Positions 8,583-18,219 of a DNA stretch of 64,000 nt are shown here, one piece after another. The stretch is from contig JANXLV010000350.1 of assembly GCA_025355005.1 (NCBI GenBank), forward strand, positions 1-64,000. Reading direction: 5' to 3'. Below the pieces are notes generated by a model. It was not told the DNA's origin. It ran no database searches and saw only the letters and a program-made list of their open reading frames with translations. The stretch's first letter is position 1; each line of letters begins with the position of its first letter. Source of the DNA: Myxococcales bacterium (lineage in GTDB: Bacteria; Myxococcota_A; Polyangia; Polyangiales; Polyangiaceae). The position numbers and the translations under genes are program-made.

Positions 8583-9157
8583 GATCCCCCCTTCGCGCGC
8601 GCACGTGCCTCTTGCTCGTCGCGCTCGTAGGCGCGTGCGGACCGTCGCAACAAGCAGCCACGCAACCCGAGGGAACGGCAACAACGACCCCGGCGTCGAC
8701 CTCGGGCTCACCGGTCGGGGGCTCTGCCCCCAACACCCCCGATTCGGCGCAGCTCGCTTCGCGCCCAGCGCCTCAGACCTCGACCTCGACCCCGACCTCG
8801 ACCTCCGGCTCCACCGCTCCCCGCGAGAAGCCGAAGAAGGTCTCCGCGTCCCACGTGCTCGTCCAGTACATGGGCGCCGAGCGCGCGGGCAACGCCGTCG
8901 TTCGCACCCGTGAGCAGGCTCGCGCCGTCGCTGACAAGGTCCTCGAGCGCGCGCGTGCCGGCGACGACTTCTCGCGCCTCGCAGTCGATTATTCGGACGA
9001 GCCCGGCGCAGCCCAGCGCGGTGGCTCGCTCGGTCGCTTCGGTCACGGCCAGATGGTCCGCGCCTTCGAGGACGCTGCGTTCGCCCTCGACGTGGGCGGC
9101 GTGAGCGACATCGTCGAGACGTCGTTCGGCTTCCACGTCATCAAGCGCACGGAGTGA
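8579..9157 (+). CDS. Parvulin-type peptidyl-prolyl cis-trans isomerase, lipoprotein
   Basis: 192 residues from the ATG at 8579, which overlaps the previous stop. The signal peptide ends in the lipobox LVGAC, with Cys20 as the expected lipid site. A low-complexity linker of Ser, Thr and Pro (about 21-80, partly an STSTPTSTSGST repeat) spaces the domain from the membrane. The C-terminal PpiC/parvulin domain shows SASHVLVQYMG, GDDFSRLAVDYSDEPGA, GGSLGRFGHGQMVRAFEDAAF and a final SFGFHVIKR. It would act on the same exported substrates as the upstream FKBP protein. It overlaps lnt by 4 bases. Confidence 0.92.
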   Translation: MRSPLRARTCLLLVALVGACGPSQQAATQPEGTATTTPASTSGSPVGGSAPNTPDSAQLASRPAPQTSTSTPTSTSGSTAPREKPKKVSASHVLVQYMGAERAGNAVVRTREQARAVADKVLERARAGDDFSRLAVDYSDEPGAAQRGGSLGRFGHGQMVRAFEDAAFALDVGGVSDIVETSFGFHVIKRTE

Positions 9158-10758
9158 AGATGGAGGCGAGCCTTCAAAAGGCCCGACCGACCGTGGCGAA
9201 GGACGCAGTGACGCCCCAGCGGATCGTCTGGCCGCTCGCCATCAGCGGCGCCGTGCTCTCGGGGCTCCTGTACTTCCTCGGCTACGCGGGCATGGACGCG
9301 TGGCCACTGGAATTCATCGCGTTCGTGCCGCTCTACGTGGCGCTCCAGGGTCGCACGCCCAAGGCATCGTTCTGGCTCGGCGCATTGAATGGCCTCGTCA
9401 TGTGCGTGGGCGGCTTCTACTGGCTCTACAACATGCTGAAGGCGTTCAGCGGGTTCGGCACGTTCCTCTGCATCTTCTTCATGGTGTTCATCTGCGCGTT
9501 CCAGGGCCTGCGGCACGCGGTGCTTTGCTGGCTCTACGCGCGTGGCGTCGCGCGTGGGCATCATCGCGCCCTCGTGTTCCTCGCGGCAAACGCGGCGACG
9601 GAGCTGTGCTTCCCGCTCCTCTTCACGTGGTACTTCGGCGCCGGCGTGCACGAGGTGCCGCTGCTGGTGCAGGGCGCCGATCTCGGCGGCCCCATCCTCG
9701 TGTCGCTCGTCCTCGTCGCCGCGAACCTCGCGTTCGCCGAGCCACTGCTCGCAAGGATCGAGCGCCGCCCGCTCGACCGACGCCTGCTCGCCGTGTGCGG
9801 CGCAGCGTTCGTCCTGAACATGGCCTACGGGGCGCTCCGTATCTCGCAGACCGACGCGCGCATGGCTGCGGCGGACGAGGCGCAGGTCGGCATCGTGCAA
9901 GGCAACATGGGCCTGATGCAGAAGCGCGAGGACTCCGCAGAGGGGCTGCGCCGCCACAAGCGCCTCACCGCGGAGCTACGACAGAAGGGCGCGGACCTCG
10001 TCGTGTGGAGCGAGTCTTCCGTGACGTTCGCCGTGCCGGAGCAGATGTACAAGCTGTTCATGCACGACCGCGTGACGGGCCAGCTCGGCGTGCCGTCGAT
10101 CTTCGGCGCGGTCGTCTTTCGTCACGACAAGGATCGCGAGCGCTGGTTCAACAGCGCGCTCGTCGCGAACGCCCAGGGCGACGTGCTGGGACGCTACGAC
10201 AAGCAGTTCCTGCTCGCGTTCGGCGAGTACCTGCCCTTCGGCGACACGTTCCCCATCCTCTACAAATGGTCGCCGAACAGCGGCAAGTTCTCCAAGGGCA
10301 CTAGCCTGGAGCCGCTGCGCGTGGAGGTGAAGGGCAAGGAGCGCGTCATCACCACGCTCATCTGCTACGAGGACATCTCCCCGAGCTTCACGAACGAGAT
10401 CGTCAATTTCGGCAACCCGGAGCTCCTCGTGAACATCACGAACGACGCATGGTTCGGGGACTCCACGGAGCCGTGGGAGCACCTGGCGCTCGCGAAATTC
10501 AGGGCGATCGAGCATCGTCGCTACCTCGTTCGCAGCACGAACAGCGGGATCTCCGCCATCGTCGACGCGAACGGTCGATTGGTCGAGAGCACGCGGCCCT
10601 TCGTCGCCGAAGCGAAGCTGGGGCCCGTGAAGTTCATGCGGGGCGGCACCGTGTACGAGACCCTCGGCGACTGGCCCTGGGCGGCGGTCAGCCTGCTTTC
10701 GCTGGGCTTCGCGTTCGTGAAAAGGAAGACGAAGGGCCCGGCTTCGGATAAGAATTGA
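9154..10758 (+). CDS. lnt: Apolipoprotein N-acyltransferase
   Basis: Inner-membrane enzyme that adds the third acyl chain to the N-terminal cysteine of lipoproteins. 534 residues: several membrane segments in the first 230 residues, then a periplasmic nitrilase-type domain. The catalytic triad can be read as Glu287 (VVWSESS), Lys350 (YDKQFLLAFGEYLP) and Cys404 (LICYED). NITNDAWFGDSTEP and a final hydrophobic segment (about 507-522) are also typical. The GTG at 9154 overlaps the previous stop; an ATG two codons later is possible. Its place after two lipoprotein isomerases and before a further likely lipoprotein fits the function. Confidence 0.95.
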   Translation: MKMEASLQKARPTVAKDAVTPQRIVWPLAISGAVLSGLLYFLGYAGMDAWPLEFIAFVPLYVALQGRTPKASFWLGALNGLVMCVGGFYWLYNMLKAFSGFGTFLCIFFMVFICAFQGLRHAVLCWLYARGVARGHHRALVFLAANAATELCFPLLFTWYFGAGVHEVPLLVQGADLGGPILVSLVLVAANLAFAEPLLARIERRPLDRRLLAVCGAAFVLNMAYGALRISQTDARMAAADEAQVGIVQGNMGLMQKREDSAEGLRRHKRLTAELRQKGADLVVWSESSVTFAVPEQMYKLFMHDRVTGQLGVPSIFGAVVFRHDKDRERWFNSALVANAQGDVLGRYDKQFLLAFGEYLPFGDTFPILYKWSPNSGKFSKGTSLEPLRVEVKGKERVITTLICYEDISPSFTNEIVNFGNPELLVNITNDAWFGDSTEPWEHLALAKFRAIEHRRYLVRSTNSGISAIVDANGRLVESTRPFVAEAKLGPVKFMRGGTVYETLGDWPWAAVSLLSLGFAFVKRKTKGPASDKN

Positions 10759-11531
10759 GGATGGCTTCGCCCGTCCGCGCGTCACTTGGTCTTGCCACGC
10801 TCGTCATCGTCGTTCCCCTCTGCACTCTGGCGTTCGGCTCGTTCCAGGGCTGCACGGTGCTCAGCAACGACGACCCGCTCGATGAAGGCGGCGTCTTCGA
10901 CGGCGGTGAGGCCGGACCCGACGCCGCGCTCGACTGCAACGAGTGCGTCATCTCGAGCTGCTCCGGCGAGTGGTCCACCTGCTTTGCCTCCGCGGATTGT
11001 GTCTCCGTACTCGCCTGCGTCGCGGCTGCCGCCGACTCCACCGCGCAGGCCGCGTGCGCCTGCGGGAGCGCGACGGGCGCGTCGGTGCTTGCCATGGCGC
11101 GTCGCTGCGATGCACCGCAGCGCTGCGGCTCCGGCCTCTGCAATCCGTCGTGCTCGGCCGCGGACGCCACCACCGACTGCAAGAGCGCGTCGCCGACCTG
11201 CGGTGGAGACGCCGGCAGCGACATCGACGCAAGCACCGACGCAGGCGGAGCCGCGGACGGAAGCGTCGCCGATGGCGGAGACGCAGGAGACGCAGGCCCC
11301 GCGCCCGTCACGGCCGCGTCCTGCAACACGTGCATCGCGCAGAACTGCAACGACCAGAAGCAGCAGTGCCCGTCCGGGTCTGACTGCGACGCGTTCCTCA
11401 CGTGCGCTGTCGTCTGCACCACCGCCGCGTGCATCACGGACTGCGGTACCGGTCATACGACCGGCAAGCAGGCCTCCGCACAGCTCGCGATGTGCGTGAG
11501 CGTCAGCTGCAAGCAGCAGTGCGGCCTTTAG
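10755..11531 (+). CDS. Cys-rich secreted protein, probable lipoprotein
   Basis: About 258 residues from a TTG at 10755 that overlaps the lnt stop (TTGA); the ATG at 10761 is the alternative. The N-terminus is a signal sequence ending in SFQGC, an imperfect lipobox. Two Cys-rich modules (about 60-145 and 190-258) each contain a CxxC followed by many spaced cysteines (CNECVISSC..., CNTCIAQNC...). An Asp/Ala/Gly-rich linker (about 155-185) joins them. Such modules are common in secreted proteins of myxobacteria and their role is unknown. The even spacing suggests disulfide-stabilised units outside the cytoplasm. Confidence 0.75.
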   Translation: MRMASPVRASLGLATLVIVVPLCTLAFGSFQGCTVLSNDDPLDEGGVFDGGEAGPDAALDCNECVISSCSGEWSTCFASADCVSVLACVAAAADSTAQAACACGSATGASVLAMARRCDAPQRCGSGLCNPSCSAADATTDCKSASPTCGGDAGSDIDASTDAGGAADGSVADGGDAGDAGPAPVTAASCNTCIAQNCNDQKQQCPSGSDCDAFLTCAVVCTTAACITDCGTGHTTGKQASAQLAMCVSVSCKQQCGL

Positions 11532-11538
11532 GAGCCTC

Positions 11539-12195
11539 TCAGCCGCCGAGTGAGAGGGCGCGCATCAGGCGCTTTGCGTCCTGGGTCATGTCCACGTTCG
11601 TGAACACGTACGTCGCCTCGGTGTGCTTTGCAGACAGAGCCAGCTCGCCGAGCTTCTCCATCGAGTGATCTTCGTATCGGCTCTTGTGACCGGCAGGTCC
11701 GGGAAGCCTGTAGTATGCAACCTTCGCGGCGGAGAGGCCGTGCGCCAGCGGATCGCGCGCCGGCAATGCCTTCGCGGCGGCGGCGACCTCCTCGACGTGG
11801 CTTGGCTGCCAGTGCGCGGCGTCCAGGACCACGCGCGCGAACTTCTTCTTCACCTTCGTGAGGAACGTGGCCGCTGCCGCGCGAATCGCCTTCTGCGATG
11901 CGACCTCGGGCGGCACCACGAAGATGGCGGTCGCGGCGCTGAGCTCCTTCGCCACGGACATGAGGGTACCGAGCGCGACCTCGGTGAGCTTGCTGTCCTT
12001 GAAGCCCTCGAGCGCGATCTCGCGCGGCGCGAGCAACGCGAACGCGAACGTCTCGGGCGCCTCACGACGCCAGCGCTTCACGGTCCCGGTGCCCGGCACG
12101 GAGATCAACGTCTCCGTGATCTCGACGTATGGGAACTCCTTGAAGTACCGCGACGCCGGTATCGAGAAGCCCGAACAGCCGACGACGATCCCCAT
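11539..12195 (-). CDS. DUF72 (YecE-like) family protein
   Basis: 218 residues, somewhat shorter than many DUF72 proteins. Features in order: VVGCSGFSIPASRYFKEF at the start, a fold of alternating beta strands and helices, a WRREAPETFAFALLAPREI segment, a Pro-rich FVVPPEVASQKA stretch, and near the end YVFTNVDMTQDAKRLM, which matches the family's C-terminal signature. DUF72 is a TIM-barrel-like family of unknown biochemical function. TATAGT ends 8 bases upstream of the ATG, with no ribosome binding site. It converges with the Cys-rich gene (7 bases apart) and is not obviously linked to its neighbours. Confidence 0.75.
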   Translation of the reverse strand: MGIVVGCSGFSIPASRYFKEFPYVEITETLISVPGTGTVKRWRREAPETFAFALLAPREIALEGFKDSKLTEVALGTLMSVAKELSAATAIFVVPPEVASQKAIRAAAATFLTKVKKKFARVVLDAAHWQPSHVEEVAAAAKALPARDPLAHGLSAAKVAYYRLPGPAGHKSRYEDHSMEKLGELALSAKHTEATYVFTNVDMTQDAKRLMRALSLGG

Positions 12196-12203
12196 GCGCG
12201 CGC

Positions 12204-12209
12204 ACTATA
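12204..12209 (-). promoter_or_regulatory. Candidate -10 element of the DUF72 gene
   Basis: TATAGT on the minus strand matches the -10 consensus at five of six positions and ends 8 bases before the ATG. Confidence 0.5.
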
Positions 12210-12230
12210 GCAGAGGCGCGCAGACGAACG

Positions 12231-12775
12231 TCACGGCAATCTCCCCTCGCCGTCCTCGCTGGTCACGGGCTCTCCGAGCGCGCGCAGCGCTATTTTCCGC
12301 CCCAGGCGGTGAGCAGCTGCCCGGACTGCATCGTCATGCGCAAACGCGTCGGCGCGTACGTCACCAGGCGTCGCGCGTGTCACTGTCGCGCGCATGTCGC
12401 CCGTGTCGCGCGTCGCGTTTGGCTGCGCACCGTCTTGCACCAGACCGCGCCCCACGACCGCGACTGTGAGCCCGCGCGCAGACGCCACGCCGCCCTGCGC
12501 CGAGATCGAATCCGCTGTCTCGTCGATGCGGGTGACCTCGAGCACGAGCTTCGGATCACCTGCACCACCGAGCGCGCCCTCACGTGCGAGCGCCTCACGT
12601 GCGCCCGCCAGGACCTCGTCCGCGGCGACCGCATCCGAGATCGTGACGGTGCCCAGTGATGGTCGCAGCCGCTCGCGTGCCTCACCGCCGTACACCGCGT
12701 GGTATCCGCAGCCGACGCAGTCGAGGGCGAAGGTGACGAGGGCGACGAGGCTGACGAGGGCGAGGACGATCGACC

Positions 12776-12779
<4 letters not shown>
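12231..12779 (-). CDS. lptE: LptE-like LPS-assembly lipoprotein
   Basis: 182 residues directly after leuS, overlapping its stop by 4 bases. The signal peptide ends in DCVGCGYHAVYGG; the GCGYH pattern is typical of LptE, whose lipidated Cys precedes a Gly-Tyr/Phe. The remainder is small and mixed alpha/beta, with TVTISDAVAADE, a long strand KLVLEVTRIDETADSI, and a closing helix DDAVRAAAHRLGRKIALRAL. LptE plugs the LptD outer-membrane barrel that delivers lipopolysaccharide. The leuS-lptE order is conserved in many Gram-negatives and is the best support, because LptE sequences diverge strongly. The family assignment is good; the gene symbol is an inference. Confidence 0.75.
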
Positions 12780-15310
<2,531 letters not shown>

Positions 15311-15318
15311 TTCAGGCG

Positions 15319-16611
15319 TCAATTACCACAGGTGGGCTTGCCGTCTGCGTCGAACAGGAGCCCGCTTGCCTTGCGTCGGAGGCGCACCTTGCGCCTGGTC
15401 TCTGCGGGCTCCGCTTCACCCGTGCCTGCCTCGGCGCAGGCGAGCGCGCGGTGCGGGTCCTTCTTCCAGTGCTCGTAGAGCTTGGCGAGCTCCAGGCGAA
15501 TGGTTGCATCCTGCACGGATGCAGCGGCGGCCTCGAAATCCAGGAGTGCGCGCGCCTTGTCGCCGCGGGCCTTCTCGATCCCAGCGCGGACCACGTGTCC
15601 CTCTGCGCCCGCTCCGGAGGCGATCGCGCGTGTCGCCATCTCCACCGCCTCATCCAGCTTCTTCGCGCGCTTCAGCGTGCGCGCGACGTTCACGAGATCG
15701 CGCGGCACCATGTCGCTGGCGGCGAACGGCTCACCATAGAACGCGACCAGGGACGCCATGGATGAGACGTCCCACGCGTTGTGCTCCACCACCTTGATGA
15801 GGCCGCGCGTGTCGCCGGTGCGGAGAAAATGCAGGTAGCACGCGCTCACGTCGCCGGAGGGCACGTCGTCCTCGCGCACGAACCCGAAGAGCCGGCGCTC
15901 GAGCGCACCCAGCTTGGTGCCGCCCTTCTCTTCCCCTTTGTGGACGCGGCGCGCGACGTGCAGCAGGTCCAGGTGCGGCGGCTCCAGAGGCGGCTCGATC
16001 TTCGCCATGCGGAAGCGCGTGCGCAAGAGCGGCATGTCGAACGACTTGCCATTGAACGTAACCAGGCACGACGCGTCACGGATGCGCGTGGCAAGGTGCT
16101 CGAGCATGGGCCCCTCCTCGCCCAGGTTGCGAACGAGCAGCTGCTCGAGGGTGAGGCGCGCGTCGTCGTCGAAGAACGCGAGCCCCACCAGGAACGCGAC
16201 CGTGCCGGTGCCGCCCGAGAGGCCCGTGGTCTCGGTGTCCAGGTAGAGCGCGCCCGTGAGGTCCACCTTGGAGAGAGAAGGATCGAGCGCAAGGAGCGCG
16301 AGCACCTCCGACTCCGCAGCGCGAGCGAGCGTGGGCGTGCCGCGTCCCGTGCGATGCGCGGAGCCCAGACCGACGCGACGAACGAACAGCGCTCCGCGTT
16401 CGGTCTCCACGCGATCGAACGGGAGCTCCTCCGGCGCGGGCATTGGCGCAGGCACCGGCTCACGCGCGAGGATCTGCGCCATCCGCGCACGCAGCTCGGC
16501 GAGCTTGCTAACGTCCCCGGCGATCGTCTCGCTGGACATGGGCCCTGAAGCCGCTGAAGCCGCTGAAGCTTTCGCCGCAGAGTGACGACCGAGGCGGGAG
16601 AGAAATGACAT
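15319..16611 (-). CDS. YprB-like RNase H-fold exonuclease with C-terminal helical repeats
   Basis: 430 residues. The core (about 118-330) is a DEDD-type exonuclease fold of the YprB/RNase_H_2 type: Asp125 and Glu127 in LYLDTETTGLSGG, a later VTFNGKSFDMPLLRTRF motif, HLDLLHVARR, and VEHNAWDVSSMASL with the last acidic residue. The N-terminal 70 residues are Ala/Pro-rich. The C-terminal 110 residues are helical with a TPR-like pattern (NVARTLKRAKKLDEAVEMA). It probably degrades or trims nucleic acid; the substrate is unknown. The Shine-Dalgarno AGGGG sits in the arm of a hairpin just before the ATG. Confidence 0.82.
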   Translation of the reverse strand: MSFLSRLGRHSAAKASAASAASGPMSSETIAGDVSKLAELRARMAQILAREPVPAPMPAPEELPFDRVETERGALFVRRVGLGSAHRTGRGTPTLARAAESEVLALLALDPSLSKVDLTGALYLDTETTGLSGGTGTVAFLVGLAFFDDDARLTLEQLLVRNLGEEGPMLEHLATRIRDASCLVTFNGKSFDMPLLRTRFRMAKIEPPLEPPHLDLLHVARRVHKGEEKGGTKLGALERRLFGFVREDDVPSGDVSACYLHFLRTGDTRGLIKVVEHNAWDVSSMASLVAFYGEPFAASDMVPRDLVNVARTLKRAKKLDEAVEMATRAIASGAGAEGHVVRAGIEKARGDKARALLDFEAAAASVQDATIRLELAKLYEHWKKDPHRALACAEAGTGEAEPAETRRKVRLRRKASGLLFDADGKPTCGN

Positions 16612-16614
16612 GAG

Positions 16615-16641
16615 CCCCTATACGGTACATCCGTACAGGGG
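16615..16641 (-). promoter_or_regulatory. Inverted repeat covering the ribosome binding site of the exonuclease gene
   Basis: On the minus strand CCCCT, G, TACGG, five loop bases, CCGTA, T, AGGGG forms an 11-position stem with one mismatch. The closing AGGGG is also the only Shine-Dalgarno sequence and ends 3 bases before the ATG at 16611. It could block translation when folded, act as an operator, or mark the end of the upstream operon. There is no T-run. Confidence 0.5.
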
Positions 16642-16671
16642 TCCTGTCACGATCCTCGCGGGCCCCGGCTC

Positions 16672-18219
16672 CTACAGCCCCATGTCGTTCACGACGGACT
16701 GGTTCTGGCGAACGGCGCTCTTCCCGTCGGCGCTGGACTGGGCGGGTGCGGGGGGCGGGCCTGCGGGGGCGCCACCGCCGCCAGCGAACGGTGAGGGCTT
16801 CGCGGCGGCTTGCGGCTTCGCAAAGCCCTTGTCGGCCTGCGCGACGACGGCCTGCTGCTCCTCGAAGTCGCGATCGACGGGGCGGGTGTTCTTGGCCGGC
16901 CCGGCAGCGAACGCGTCCGTCTTCGCGAGGGCCACCGCGTGCTTCTCACGCACCGCGAGCTCTTGCCGGCGCGTATCCAGGCGAGCGCGCGCCTCGTCGA
17001 CGCGACCGCCCTCGAAGAGCTTGTTCGCCTCGGTCAGGGTTTGTGCGGTGCGGCTGCGCTCGAGACGGGCAGACACGAACGGGTCGAGCTCCTTCTGGCC
17101 GTGATCGTCATCGGTGACCTTGAGCGCGAGCGAGCCTTCGCAGAGAGCGTCGTTGCGCTTGCCGAGATCCTTGTACGCGAGGCGGACGTGCGCCACCTTC
17201 TGATCGCCGGCGCGATCCGTGGGGACGCGCAGGCGCAGCAGCGCGGTCTTCTCCTGCTTCGCGGAGAACGCGCCGAACGGGATCGTGATCTTGTTGCCGT
17301 CGCGGCGGAAGCTGCGATCGAAGACCTCGGAGACCTCGACGCCCGGCTCGAGCTCCACGACCATCTCGGCCGAGGAAGCGAGCGAGCTCAGCACGCTGTC
17401 GAACTCCTCCGCGAAGATGTCCGCGAGCTTCGACGGATCCTTCACGAAGTAGTGCTTGCCGTTGCCCTCCTGCGCGAGCGCGCCCATCACCTTCTCGTCG
17501 AAGTCGACGTCGACGCCGATGGTCGAGATGGTGAGCCCGTTGTCGCGCATGCGCGAGGCGATGGTGCGGAGCCCGGGCATGTCCGTGACGCCGTGGTTCG
17601 TAGCGCCATCGGAGAGGAGAACGATGCGGTTCACGTGATCGCCAGAGAGCCCGGCGCGAGAGAGCTCGCGCGATGCGGCGTCCAGTCCGCAGGAGATGCA
17701 CGTGTCGCCGCCAAGGCGGATGCTCGCGATGTCGCGCTCGATCTGTGACCGCGAGGCGTCGCTGACGCGCGTGGGCGCGACCACGACATCCGCGCGCGTA
17801 TCGAACGCGACGACGCTTACCATGTCGCCGTCGCGCAGCCGCTCCACGGCGCCGCGTGCGGCGGAGAGCGCGTTGGCGATTCGTTGTCCACGCATGGAGC
17901 CGCTCTTGTCGACGACGATCGCGAGGTTCACGGGGGGCGACGCGGCGACCTTCTCGTCGGCGCCAGCCACGCTCGCGAACAGGTAGGTCTCGCCTTTGCT
18001 GTCGGGGCCAAGGGCCGTGTGAGCGAGGCGCGCGTCGATCGTGAGGGTCTGGCCCGCCTGGAACCGCGACTGGCTCTTCGCCGGAAAATCGGCCGTGGGG
18101 GTCTCGATTTCGGGAGCTGCGGCCACCTCGGTGGTGTGGGCGACCGGCACTGCGAACGCGGCCCCGGTGGAGGAACAGACCGCGACACCCAGCAGAATCA
18201 TGGCGGTTTTCAGCTTCAT
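16672..18219 (-). CDS. Secreted von Willebrand factor A domain protein
   Basis: 515 residues from the ATG at 18219, with AGGGAA as a good ribosome binding site. A signal peptide ends near GAAFA. The VWA domain (about 97-290) has the metal-ion-dependent adhesion motif DKSGSMRG (Asp104, Ser106, Ser108), a second motif region LLSDGATNHG, and a CxxC in GDTCISCGLD. A beta-rich domain follows (about 300-410), then a helical KLFEGGRVDEARARLDTRR segment and a Pro/Ala/Gly-rich tail. It is the last gene of the kinase-cytochrome operon and its ATG overlaps the previous stop. It may bind a partner of that complex outside the inner membrane; this is inference. Confidence 0.87.
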   Translation of the reverse strand: MKLKTAMILLGVAVCSSTGAAFAVPVAHTTEVAAAPEIETPTADFPAKSQSRFQAGQTLTIDARLAHTALGPDSKGETYLFASVAGADEKVAASPPVNLAIVVDKSGSMRGQRIANALSAARGAVERLRDGDMVSVVAFDTRADVVVAPTRVSDASRSQIERDIASIRLGGDTCISCGLDAASRELSRAGLSGDHVNRIVLLSDGATNHGVTDMPGLRTIASRMRDNGLTISTIGVDVDFDEKVMGALAQEGNGKHYFVKDPSKLADIFAEEFDSVLSSLASSAEMVVELEPGVEVSEVFDRSFRRDGNKITIPFGAFSAKQEKTALLRLRVPTDRAGDQKVAHVRLAYKDLGKRNDALCEGSLALKVTDDDHGQKELDPFVSARLERSRTAQTLTEANKLFEGGRVDEARARLDTRRQELAVREKHAVALAKTDAFAAGPAKNTRPVDRDFEEQQAVVAQADKGFAKPQAAAKPSPFAGGGGAPAGPPPAPAQSSADGKSAVRQNQSVVNDMGL

